Origin: Trebonia sp.
GTDB lineage: Bacteria; Actinomycetota; Actinomycetes; Streptosporangiales; Streptosporangiaceae
DNA: 8,471 nt
Assembly: GCA_030038035.1 (NCBI GenBank)
Contig: JASHPP010000663.1
Span: forward strand, 1 to 8,471
Direction: 5' to 3'
The notes under the pieces were generated by a model. That model was not told the origin of the DNA. It ran no database searches and was given only the letters and a program-made list of their open reading frames with translations. Both the position numbers and the translations under genes were made by a program. Shown piece by piece: positions 1 through 6,818 of the stretch; positions within the stretch are counted from its first letter, which is position 1; every line of letters starts with the position of its first letter.

Positions 1-2168
1 GTGTAGGTCACGAAGCCGGAGATGGCGTCGATGAGGGTGGTCTTGCCTGCGCCGTTCGGGCCGATGAGGCCGACGAGCTCGCCCTCCTTGACCTCGAGCG
101 AGACGTCGTCGACCGCGTGCACGCCGCCGAACCGCACGGAAAGGCCGGACACGGCCAGCGCCGCCGGCCGCCCGGAGAAGTCCGGACGCGACGCGGCGCT
201 GCGCGGGACCAGCCGCTCGCGCACCGCTCCCTCGGCCTCCGGCGCGTGCACCTGCGGGCGCTTGTGCAGGCGCCGGTACAGGTCGCCGGCCACGCCCTCC
301 GGGTTGCGCAGCAGGGTGAAGATCAGCAGCACGCCGCCGACGAGCAGGAACCAGTTCCCGTTCAGCCCGAACCAGTCGTAGAGCGCGAACGGGATCAGCG
401 CCTGCGCCGACAGCATGCCGGCGAGCACGGCGCCTGAGATCAGCGAGATGCCGCCTGCGTAGGCGAACGCGATCAGGCTGAGCGCGGTGACCGCGTCGAA
501 CGAGTCGACGCTGACCGACAGGAAGTTGTACGCGTACAGGACGCCCGCGACCCCGGCGATGAGCGCCGCGATGGAGAACGCGGCCAGCTTCACCATCCGC
601 GGGTTGACCGTGGCCGCCGCGGCGGCGCGCTCGTTGGAGCGGACCGCCAGCATCCGCTGGCCGAGCTTGCCGCGGCGGACGTAGCCGACCCAGATGCACA
701 GCAGCACGCAGCAGACGAGGCAGACCCAGCCGAAGACCGGGCTTGGCAGGTCGCCGTCGAGACCGCGGAACGGCGCGTCCGGGCCCAGGTCCAGGCCGAA
801 CCACTTCAGCTCAGGCACGGGCGAGCCTGCCAGGCCGGTGCCCCAAGTGCTGTTGTCGAACCCGAAGTTCTCGATCGCCACGGCGCCGGCGAGCGTGACG
901 ACGGCCAGGCTGATCCCGCGCACCCGCACCGCGGAAATCGCGGTGAGCACGCCGATCACCAGCGCGACCGCGATGCCCGCCAGGGCCGCGACAGGGAACG
1001 TGATCCCGAAGTTGGTGGCGAAGTGCGAGACCGTGATGCCGGCCGCCCCGGCCAGGCTCAGCTGCATCACGGAGATCTGGCCAACGAACCCGGCGATGAC
1101 GACGAGCGACAGCGCCATCAGCGTGCCGATCAGCGTGTTGATCAGGGCCTCGCGGAAGCCGTAAGGGAAGATGATCAGCAGCACCGCGGCCACGACGAAG
1201 CAGATCGTGCCCGTGCGGACCATGTGCCGCGGCCGCGGGGCCTCGGGCAGCCGCCGTTCGACGAGCTCGCCCCGGCCCGGTATCCGCGCCCCGCGCCAGA
1301 ACAGGACGCCCACGATGATGAGGAACGCGAGCAGGTCGGTGACGCCCGGCAGCGCGACGCCGCCGGACTGGGGGAACCAGGTCTGCGCCGAGGCGTACTC
1401 GATCAGGGAGTACAGGATGCCGATCCCGATGCTCGTCCCGCACGCGATCCCGAACGAGGTGAAGGAGGCCAGCAGCGCCGCCGCCAGCGCCGGGATGATC
1501 TGCAGCGGCAGCGTCTGCGGGTCAAGCTCGGTGATCGACGCGGCCAGGATGCCGAGCGCGCCCGCGAGCAGCGACGAGACGAGGGTGTTGATCAGCGAGA
1601 TCGTGTTCGGTGACAGGCCGCCGAGCATGGCCGCGACCTCGTTCTCCGACGCGGCGCGAGTCGCCAGGCCGAACCTCGTCCACTTGTAGATCGCGGCGAG
1701 CACGGCCGCCGCCGCGATCACCAGGCCGGTGAGGATGAACCGGTCCACGGGGACCGGCTCCCCGAAGAGCTGCACCGTGTTCTGCGGCAGGATGCTCGGC
1801 TCCGGCTGCTCCGTGACGCCGAAGGCGAGCAGCATCGACGCCTGCAGGACGAGCAGCACGCCGAGCGAGGCGACGAGCTTGGCGAGCGGCGGTGAGTCGC
1901 GCATCGGCCGGAACACGACGAACTCGACGATCGCGCCGACGATGGCCACGAACACCAGGCTGAGCACCAGGCATGCCCAGGTCGGCAGCGTCGTGATCTT
2001 GCCGGTGTTCAGCGACCAGTAGGCATAGCCGCCGATCATGGCCATGCCGCCGACGGACAGGTTGATGACCCCGGACCCTCGGTAGCTGACCACGACGCCG
2101 AGCGAGATGCCGGCGATGAGCGCGCCGGAACCAAGTCCGAGCAGGATGAACAGCAGGATTTCTTGCAC
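1..2168 (-). CDS. Branched-chain amino acid-type ABC transporter, fused LivH-LivM permeases plus LivG ATPase (3' end cut by window)
   Basis: Reading the minus strand from GTG at 2168 gives one uninterrupted frame of 722 residues running off the window. Residues 1-295 are LivH-like: a hydrophobic N-terminus and the family segment GVINLSVGGMAMIGGY near residues 33-48. A charged linker around 295-312 (GRGELVERRLPEAP) leads to a LivM-like module, about 315-625, with GQISVMQLSLAG at 363-374. A second polar linker, about 630-668, joins it to an ABC ATPase whose Walker A motif GPNGAGKTT is at 703-711; Walker B and the signature motif lie beyond the edge. The GTG start is well fixed: an in-frame TGA lies two codons upstream (2172-2174) and AAGGA (2176-2180) sits 7 nt before it. 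In most bacteria these are three separate genes; fused versions are known in actinobacteria. It would form the membrane channel and one ATPase of a HAAT-family importer, working with the binding protein just upstream and with LivF at 5179. The true substrate is not shown by the sequence. Confidence 0.93.
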   Translation of the reverse strand, partial: MQEILLFILLGLGSGALIAGISLGVVVSYRGSGVINLSVGGMAMIGGYAYWSLNTGKITTLPTWACLVLSLVFVAIVGAIVEFVVFRPMRDSPPLAKLVASLGVLLVLQASMLLAFGVTEQPEPSILPQNTVQLFGEPVPVDRFILTGLVIAAAAVLAAIYKWTRFGLATRAASENEVAAMLGGLSPNTISLINTLVSSLLAGALGILAASITELDPQTLPLQIIPALAAALLASFTSFGIACGTSIGIGILYSLIEYASAQTWFPQSGGVALPGVTDLLAFLIIVGVLFWRGARIPGRGELVERRLPEAPRPRHMVRTGTICFVVAAVLLIIFPYGFREALINTLIGTLMALSLVVIAGFVGQISVMQLSLAGAAGITVSHFATNFGITFPVAALAGIAVALVIGVLTAISAVRVRGISLAVVTLAGAVAIENFGFDNSTWGTGLAGSPVPELKWFGLDLGPDAPFRGLDGDLPSPVFGWVCLVCCVLLCIWVGYVRRGKLGQRMLAVRSNERAAAAATVNPRMVKLAAFSIAALIAGVAGVLYAYNFLSVSVDSFDAVTALSLIAFAYAGGISLISGAVLAGMLSAQALIPFALYDWFGLNGNWFLLVGGVLLIFTLLRNPEGVAGDLYRRLHKRPQVHAPEAEGAVRERLVPRSAASRPDFSGRPAALAVSGLSVRFGGVHAVDDVSLEVKEGELVGLIGPNGAGKTTLIDAISGFVTY

Positions 2169-2175
2169 CGGTCAG

Positions 2176-2180
2176 TCCTT
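2176..2180 (-). promoter_or_regulatory. Ribosome binding site of the livHMG fusion
   Basis: AAGGA on the minus strand, 7 nt before the GTG at 2168. With the in-frame TGA at 2172-2174 it fixes the non-ATG start of the fusion gene. Confidence 0.7.
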
Positions 2181-2209
2181 GAGTGTGTCAGGGGTGGTCA
2201 ATGCGCGGC

Positions 2210-2257
2210 GTGCCGCGGCCGCGGGGGCGGAGTGGTCCCGCCCCGCGGCCGCGGCAC
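2210..2257 (-). other. Strong intercistronic GC-rich hairpin between the binding-protein gene and the permease fusion
   Basis: The 17-base arm at 2210-2226 (GTGCCGCGGCCGCGGGG) is perfectly complementary to 2241-2257. The stem continues for 3 bp after a one-base bulge at 2227, and the loop is 2231-2237. It lies 32 bp after the stop codon of the substrate-binding protein and 42 bp before the GTG of the permease fusion, in a 120-bp intergenic gap. No U-tract follows on the minus strand, so it is not a classic intrinsic terminator. Likely roles are partial termination or protection of the upstream mRNA from 3' decay, either of which would favour binding protein over membrane components. The fold is seen in the sequence; the role is inferred. 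Confidence 0.75.
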
Positions 2258-2288
2258 GGCCCGGCCGGTCAGTCACTATGGCGATAGG

Positions 2289-3644
2289 TCACGACGGCGG
2301 CGTGAGCCACCCCGCCACCTTGATGAAGGGCGCCGTGGCGCTGCCGGTGTAGCGGAAGAACTGGGCACGGTCGTTGCAGACCGCCGGAGCGGACGGGAAC
2401 TCACCGCAGTCCAGCGCCGGAGCGCCGAGCGCCAGCGGGCCCTTGAACGCCTTGGCCTTGGCAAGGATCGCCGCCGGGGTCAGGTTCGAGTACCCGACCT
2501 CGTTCATGAACTTGTCCAGCGTGAGGATTTCGGAGAACGCGACGATGTTCCACGGGTCCGGCGCGTCGGCCGCGGGCTCGTACTTCTTCGCCACGGCCTC
2601 GTAGGCGGGCATGCCCGGGTCGGTCGGGTCGCCGTAGAGCGAGCTGGCGATCGCGTACGTCCAGATCGGGTACTTGCCGCCGAGCCCCGCCGCGACCTGC
2701 CCGTTCAGGCACAGTGGCGCCGAGACGATCTTCTCGGAGTCGGTGATGCCGAGCTGCTTCAGGCTGTTGGCGAGGTTCACGCAGCCCGTGGAGTCGCTGT
2801 ACGGGATCACCATGTCGGCGGTGGTGGCGCCCGCCGCGAGGAGCACGCTGGTCAGGTCGGTCTGGCTCTCGTCGTAGCCCACGGCCTTGACGCTCACGCC
2901 GACTGACTTCAGCGCGGCCTCGATCGCCGCGGCGCCCTCGGTGATGCCGGGGATGTCCGGGTAGACCAGCGCCGCCGTCTTGGCGTGCAGCACGTCCTCG
3001 GCGTAGGTGCCGAACGGGCCGAGCACGTGGGTCGCGTCGCCGAACAGGATCACCGCGTTCGGCTGCACGCCGTCGGTGCCGGTCGCGGCCACGCCGACGA
3101 TGACAGGCGTCTTGGTGCCGATCGCCGTGTAGAAGGTCTGGACGCCGATCGCGACGCCGCCCTCGACGTCGGCCACGATGCTCTTGTTCGCCGCGAACTC
3201 CTGCCCGCAGGTCGTGCCCTCGGCGTCAGTGTTGGCGATGAAGCAGGTGTTCATCTTGATCGGGTGGCCGTCCACGCCGCCGAGCTGGTCGTTGATGTAC
3301 GTGACCGCCATCTCGGCGCCCTCGGTGGCCAGCGGCCCGACGGAGCTCGAACCGCCCTGCTGGTTGAAGAAGCCGATCTGGACCGGCGTCAGCGAGCTGT
3401 TGGCCGGGCCGGACGTCCCGCCGGTGTAGGTCAGGTAGTTGGTCACCGACTGGGCGCCGAGGCCGCCGGTGGTGCTGGTCGGCGAGGCGGCCGGGGTCGT
3501 CGCCGGCGCGGTGGTCGGCGTGGTGGTCGACGTGGTGGTCGACGAGCTCGAGCTTGAGCTTGAGCAGCCGGCGACCGCGGTGAGAGCCGCCGCGACAACG
3601 GCTGCGGCGGCATATGCCAGGGTGCTATGTCTATGTCTTGCCAC
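2289..3644 (-). CDS. ABC transporter substrate-binding lipoprotein, branched-chain amino acid (HAAT/Peripla_BP_6) type
   Basis: A 451-residue protein with a short basic N-terminus, a hydrophobic core and the lipobox-like AVAGC; Cys27 is the expected lipidated residue, so the protein should be anchored on the outer face of the membrane. Residues 28-61 are a Ser/Thr/Pro/Ala tether (eight Ser in a row, then Thr-rich). The ligand-binding body starts near residue 85 (PVQIGFFNQQGG, then EGAEMAVTYINDQLGGVDG), typical of LivJ/LivK-like type I periplasmic-binding folds. The mature body has six cysteines in three close pairs (134/146, 288/312, 413/423), suggesting disulfides. The start is GTG with AGGAGGG 6 nt upstream; an in-frame TAG farther upstream leaves no better start. 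It sits between the metE-like gene (78-bp gap) and the livHMG fusion. Family members bind amino acids, amides, urea or aromatic acids, so the ligand cannot be stated. Confidence 0.93.
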   Translation of the reverse strand: MARHRHSTLAYAAAAVVAAALTAVAGCSSSSSSSSTTTSTTTPTTAPATTPAASPTSTTGGLGAQSVTNYLTYTGGTSGPANSSLTPVQIGFFNQQGGSSSVGPLATEGAEMAVTYINDQLGGVDGHPIKMNTCFIANTDAEGTTCGQEFAANKSIVADVEGGVAIGVQTFYTAIGTKTPVIVGVAATGTDGVQPNAVILFGDATHVLGPFGTYAEDVLHAKTAALVYPDIPGITEGAAAIEAALKSVGVSVKAVGYDESQTDLTSVLLAAGATTADMVIPYSDSTGCVNLANSLKQLGITDSEKIVSAPLCLNGQVAAGLGGKYPIWTYAIASSLYGDPTDPGMPAYEAVAKKYEPAADAPDPWNIVAFSEILTLDKFMNEVGYSNLTPAAILAKAKAFKGPLALGAPALDCGEFPSAPAVCNDRAQFFRYTGSATAPFIKVAGWLTPPS

Positions 3645-3650
3645 GTTAGT

Positions 3651-3657
3651 CCCTCCT
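3651..3657 (-). promoter_or_regulatory. Strong ribosome binding site deciding the GTG start of the binding protein
   Basis: AGGAGGG on the minus strand, 6 nt before the GTG at 3644. It is the best Shine-Dalgarno match in this operon, which fits the high expression expected of a binding protein. Confidence 0.75.
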
Positions 3658-3700
3658 GCGTGGTTAATTCCCTCTTCAAAGCGCTAACGACGCCGCTCCT

Positions 3701-3721
3701 GCCTGATTTAAGCGTTCAGGC
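3701..3721 (-). other. Small inverted repeat after the metE-like gene
   Basis: GCCTGA at 3701-3706 pairs with TCAGGC at 3716-3721 around a 9-nt AT-rich loop, just beyond the metE-like stop (3723-3725). An outer pair, GACGCC (3689-3694) and GGCGTC (3719-3724), competes with it. It lies in the 78-bp gap before the binding-protein gene. With a 6-bp stem and no U-tract it is at most a weak terminator or processing site, so I treat the genes as one transcription unit. Nothing else is seen in the gap apart from the ribosome binding site. Confidence 0.35.
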
Positions 3722-3722
3722 G

Positions 3723-4940
3723 TCAGCCTTTTCTCCCCCATAGTTCCCGTGAGGCTATCCTGGCACCCTCGGCGAGAGATGCCAGCTTGGCCCACTGGAT
3801 CTCCTCGTGGACCCGGCGGACGAAGGCGCCCTGCGCGAAGCCGCAGTCGGTGCCGGCCTGCACGCGGTCCCGCCCGACGAGGTTGGCGAGCCGGACCAGG
3901 CGCTGCGCCACGAGCTCGGGGTGCTCGACGACGTTGGTGTGGTGCGTGACGACGCCGGGGATCAGCTGCTTGCCTTCCGGCAGCGTCACGTCCTCCCAGA
4001 TCCGCCACTCGTGCTCATGCCGCGGGTTGGCCTGCTCGATCGCGTACGCGCCGGCGTTGACCTGCAGGACCAGGTCGATGGAGTCGCGCAGCGGCGGGTC
4101 GAAGGCGTGCGGCCCGTGCCAGCTGCCGAAGCACACGTGGTAGCGCACGCGGTCCTGCGGCAGGCCGCGCAGCGCGTGGTTGAGACCCTCCACCCGCAGC
4201 TGCGCCCACTTCCTGTAGTCCTCCCAGGACTGTCCGCGCGACAGCATCGTGTCCGCCTCGTGCATGAGCACGGCGTCGTCGACCTGCAGCAGCAGCCCGG
4301 CCTCCACGATCGCCTTATACTCCTCGTGCAGTACCTCGGCGAGTGCATAGACGAACTCCTCGTCCGTCGCGTAGTACTCGTTGGTCAGCCAGTAGGCGGA
4401 CGCGGGCGCGACGACCGGCAGGAACGCCTGGGACAAGTCGTGCCCGGCCGCGGCGAGCGCCGCCTTGAGGTTGCCCAGGTCACGGTCGATCGCGGCGCGG
4501 TCGTAGCCCAGCGGGCCGGTGCAGAACCAGGCGGACCATCCCCCGGCCCGCAGCTGCTCCTCCTCGGCCGAAGCGCCCGTGCTGGACCTCGTCGCGGCCT
4601 CGTCAAGCGAGTCGAGGGCCGCGTAGGCGCCGGGGAACGCCTGCCGGTCCCTGCTGGCCGGCAGGATGCTCGACAGGCCCTGCTCCATCGGGCGGGACTC
4701 CAGGCCGCTGGTCCGCTCGTACAGGTAGGTGATCCAGTTCGACTTGCCCATCTCCCCGTCGTCGACGATGTCGACGCCGGTCTCAACCTGCTTGCGGACG
4801 ATGTCGCTGACAGCCTCGCTCAGCTCCGCCTCGTACGCGGCCTCGTCGTAGGGCTGGCCGTAGTCCTTTGCCGACAAAAAGGAAAGCAGTTCCTTCGGCC
4901 GGATCAGGCTTCCGGCATGCGTGACGGGGATTCGCTCCAT
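3723..4940 (-). CDS. Cobalamin-independent methionine synthase-like zinc methyl/alkyl-transferase (MetE C-terminal domain only)
   Basis: A 405-residue protein matching only the catalytic C-terminal barrel of MetE; full-length MetE is about 750 residues. The family start THAGSLIRP is at 7-15 and VDIVDDGEMGK at 56-66. The four zinc ligands expected from E. coli MetE (His, Cys, Glu, Cys) can be placed: His268 and Cys270 (YHVCFG), Glu302 (AIEQAN) and Cys366 (GTDCGF). This fits a zinc-activated thiol accepting a methyl or alkyl group. Related families include short methionine synthases and epoxyalkane:coenzyme M transferases, so the methyl donor, thiol and product are open. The start is ATG with GGAGA 8 nt upstream. 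It is the first gene of the minus-strand transporter operon and divergent from livF, which suggests the imported compound feeds or supplies this reaction. I see no SAM or cobalamin riboswitch in its leader. The class is secure, the reaction is not. Confidence 0.88.
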   Translation of the reverse strand: MERIPVTHAGSLIRPKELLSFLSAKDYGQPYDEAAYEAELSEAVSDIVRKQVETGVDIVDDGEMGKSNWITYLYERTSGLESRPMEQGLSSILPASRDRQAFPGAYAALDSLDEAATRSSTGASAEEEQLRAGGWSAWFCTGPLGYDRAAIDRDLGNLKAALAAAGHDLSQAFLPVVAPASAYWLTNEYYATDEEFVYALAEVLHEEYKAIVEAGLLLQVDDAVLMHEADTMLSRGQSWEDYRKWAQLRVEGLNHALRGLPQDRVRYHVCFGSWHGPHAFDPPLRDSIDLVLQVNAGAYAIEQANPRHEHEWRIWEDVTLPEGKQLIPGVVTHHTNVVEHPELVAQRLVRLANLVGRDRVQAGTDCGFAQGAFVRRVHEEIQWAKLASLAEGARIASRELWGRKG

Positions 4941-5178
4941 CGCTATTGTCTCCGAGAGGGCATAGAGAAACCTGGCTGAAATACTCCCTCAAGACAAGGC
5001 CTTGCGACCGATCGTCGTCAACCGTTTCGCTGACGATCAAGGTCACGATCCGGACAAGTGTCCGGTGGGCACATACTCGGTACCTGGCAAGTTGGCGATC
5101 GTGCCAATGCCGGGTAAGCATGGGGTGTAGAAAGCTAGCACTGATCACGTTCGCACGGTAAGGGTGGGTTAGGCGAGG
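4941..5178. promoter_or_regulatory. Divergent control region between the metE-like gene and livF
   Basis: This 238-bp gap between two gene starts is less GC-rich than its flanks and holds no convincing gene. It contains several dyad elements: CAAGGCCTTG (4995-5004), GATCGTC/GACGATC (5010-5016 and 5032-5038), CCGGACA/TGTCCGG (5050-5065) and TTGGC/GCCAA (5092-5107). For livF, TTGGCG (5092-5097) and TAAGCA (5115-5120) are 17 bp apart, a weak promoter candidate. On the minus strand I found no good -35/-10 pair. Such symmetry clustering suggests transcription-factor control of both directions, but no regulator gene is in the window. Confidence 0.55.
5050..5065. promoter_or_regulatory. Candidate operator: 16-bp dyad CCGGACA-AG-TGTCCGG
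   Basis: Two perfect 7-bp half-sites separated by AG, centred in the divergent intergenic region, 110 bp from the metE-like start and 113 bp from the livF start. The size and symmetry fit a dimeric TetR- or GntR-type repressor. The dyad is seen directly; the binding protein and its effector are unknown. Confidence 0.5.
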
Positions 5179-5901
5179 ATGGCGGCCACCGACGCGGTAC
5201 TGGAACTCGATGGGCTGAGCGTCGGCTACGACCGGGCGGCGCCCGTGGTGCGCGACCTGTCGCTGACCGTGGGCAGCGGCGAGGTCGTCGCCCTGCTCGG
5301 CGCCAACGGCGCGGGGAAGACCACCACGCTGCGGGCGATCTCCGGCCTGCTGAAGCCGGCCGGCGGCGTGGTCCGGCTGAACGGCGCCGACCTGGCCGGG
5401 GTCGCGCCGACCGCGCGGGCGCGGCTGGGCATCGCGCACGTTCCGCACGACCGCGGCATCTTCTTCGGGCTCACGGTGGCCGAGCACTTCCGGCTGGACG
5501 GCCTTGGCGCCCCGGCGGAAATGGAAACCGCGTTCGACCACTTCCCCGCGCTGCGCCCGCTGGCCAGCCGCAGGGTCGGGCTGCTGTCAGGGGGCGAGCA
5601 GCAGATGCTCGCGATCTCCCGCGCGCTCAGCCGCAGGCCGAAGCTGCTGATGCTCGACGAGATGAGCCTGGGCCTCGCCCCCGTCATCGTCGGCCGGCTG
5701 CTGCCGGTGGTGCGGGAGTACGCGACGAGCAGCGGAACCGGCGTGCTGCTCGTCGAGCAGCACGTGCACCTGGCGCTGAAGATCGCCGACCGCGGCTACA
5801 TCCTGTCCCACGGCGAGCTCGCGGCCACCGGCACGGCGCAGGACCTGGGCAAGGACAGCGCGCTGCTCGCGGCCAGCTACCTGGGCGGCGCGGCCCGCTA
5901 A
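5179..5901 (+). CDS. livF: Branched-chain amino acid-type ABC transporter ATP-binding protein, LivF-like
   Basis: A 240-residue ABC ATPase of normal LivF length, cytoplasmic, supplying the second nucleotide-binding domain of a HAAT importer. Visible motifs are Walker A GANGAGKT at 41-48, signature LSGGE at 136-140, Walker B LLMLDE at 156-161 and the switch region VEQHVHLAL near 192-200. The segment [16 protein letters not shown] matches the LivF-specific Q-loop region (VPEGRxIFxxLTVxENL in the family) and ADRGYIL fits its C-terminal part. An in-frame TAG at 5170-5172 makes ATG 5179 the first possible start. The ribosome site is either GGGTGGG (5162-5168, 10 nt away) or GGCGAGG directly against the ATG. 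It is transcribed away from its presumed partners (livHMG fusion and binding protein), unlike the usual order livJ-H-M-G-F in one operon. It ends overlapping the convergent carboxypeptidase gene. Confidence 0.93.
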   Translation: MAATDAVLELDGLSVGYDRAAPVVRDLSLTVGSGEVVALLGANGAGKTTTLRAISGLLKPAGGVVRLNGADLAGVAPTARARLGIAHVPHDRGIFFGLTVAEHFRLDGLGAPAEMETAFDHFPALRPLASRRVGLLSGGEQQMLAISRALSRRPKLLMLDEMSLGLAPVIVGRLLPVVREYATSSGTGVLLVEQHVHLALKIADRGYILSHGELAATGTAQDLGKDSALLAASYLGGAAR

Positions 5902-6818
5902 TCGCGGCCGAACCCCCAGCTCAGCATCTTCTCCGCGTCGCTGGCGGCGCCGGCCATGCTGACCGTCGAGGAGTGCAGCACGACCCCGATCAGGGTCTCG
6001 CCGTCGCGCCGCGCCTCGAACAGCAGGCAGTACCCGGCCGCCTGGGTGTATCCGGTCTTGATGCCGACCGCGCCGGAGTAGTGCCCGAGCAGCAGGTTCG
6101 TGGTCTGCCAGGTGTGCGCGAGGTGCCCGTGCCCGGCCGCCAGGTGGTAGGAGCGCAGCACCACGATCCGGCGGAACAGCGGCAGCCTCATCGCGTCAAG
6201 CCCCAGGATGATCAGGTCCTGCGCGGTGGAGTAGGTGGTGTACTCCCCCGGGTCGGGCAGCCCGCTGAAGTCGGAGAAATGCGTCCTGGTCAGGCCGAGC
6301 TTGCGCGCTGTCGCGTTCATCTGGGCGATGAAGGCGGCCCCGCCGGGGCCGTACGCGTAGGCCAGCGTGTAGGCGGCGTCGCATCCGGACGGAATCAGCA
6401 GCGCGTAAAGCAGTTGCAGCGCGGTGAGCTTCTCCCCCGGCACCAGGCCCGCGGTGCTCGCGCCATACCGGTCGTCGTAGGCGATGATCCCCTTGGGCAC
6501 CGTGATCACCCGGTTCAGGTGGCCCGCCCCGATCACCACGTACGCGGTCATGACCTTGGCGATGCTGCCCATCGGCCGCTCGATGCCCGCGGACCGGTCC
6601 CACAGCTGCGCCCCGGTGGCGGCGTTCGCCAGCTCGGCCCATGGCGCAAGCACGCCCGCGGGCCCGCTCGCCTGCGGTGCCCGCGCCGCCTGCGGCGGCT
6701 GCGCGGCCTGCGCGGCCTGCGCGGCCAGTGCCGCCTGGGCCGGCACCAGGAGAACGACGGCGGCCGCGAGCCCCGCGATCACGCTGGCCGGCCGACGGAG
6801 GTGCCCGGCGACGCGCAT
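5898..6818 (-). CDS. Secreted D-alanyl-D-alanine carboxypeptidase-family protein (peptidase S11)
   Basis: A 306-residue penicillin-binding-type serine peptidase that should act on cell-wall peptidoglycan stem peptides outside the membrane. With the 6818 start, residues 1-32 form a signal peptide (two Arg, a hydrophobic stretch, ALA before a likely cut). An AAQ-rich spacer follows, up to about residue 55. The catalytic SxxK is Ser85-Ile-Ala-Lys88, the second motif is Ser144-Gly-Cys146 where most S11 enzymes have SxN, and KTG is 254-256 (GIKTGYT). There is no PBP5-type C-terminal domain or membrane anchor; the protein ends just after the catalytic fold (MLSWGFGRD). I chose ATG 6818 because AGGAGG stands 3 nt before it. 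ATG 6857 is in frame, adds 13 residues and has no ribosome site. The same frame stays open to 7424 over the divergent gene, but that extension is low-complexity shadow. The family is secure; activity with the Cys variant is untested. Confidence 0.9.
   Translation of the reverse strand: MRVAGHLRRPASVIAGLAAAVVLLVPAQAALAAQAAQAAQPPQAARAPQASGPAGVLAPWAELANAATGAQLWDRSAGIERPMGSIAKVMTAYVVIGAGHLNRVITVPKGIIAYDDRYGASTAGLVPGEKLTALQLLYALLIPSGCDAAYTLAYAYGPGGAAFIAQMNATARKLGLTRTHFSDFSGLPDPGEYTTYSTAQDLIILGLDAMRLPLFRRIVVLRSYHLAAGHGHLAHTWQTTNLLLGHYSGAVGIKTGYTQAAGYCLLFEARRDGETLIGVVLHSSTVSMAGAASDAEKMLSWGFGRD
6700..6726 (-). repeat. Three tandem 9-bp repeats coding Ala-Ala-Gln
   Basis: TGCGCGGCC occurs three times head-to-tail on the plus strand, encoding the AAQAAQAAQ stretch just after the signal peptide of the carboxypeptidase. 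The copy number could vary by slippage. It probably acts as a flexible spacer between membrane or cell wall and the catalytic domain. Confidence 0.7.

Noticed and set aside
1023..1613. Long plus-strand frames opposite the permease fusion (also 2163-2906, 2985-3557 and 3807-4979)
   Set aside because: Antisense frames rich in Arg/Asp/Gly/Ala, as expected opposite high-GC genes. The opposite strand encodes clear protein families.
2258..2270. Extra GGCC-rich symmetry next to the large hairpin
   Set aside because: Short GC-only pairing of the kind expected by chance at this base composition.
4946..5161. 71-codon plus-strand open frame upstream of livF
   Set aside because: No ribosome site, no family resemblance, and it covers the inverted repeats of the control region. 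Most likely chance.
4941..5178. Possible SAM or cobalamin riboswitch upstream of the metE-like gene
   Set aside because: I could not find the conserved core sequences or helix layout of either class. The dyads present look like protein-binding sites.
4783..5541. Long minus-strand open frame across the divergent intergenic region
   Set aside because: It overlaps both livF and the metE-like gene in other frames, its composition is shadow-like, and it contains no recognisable domain.
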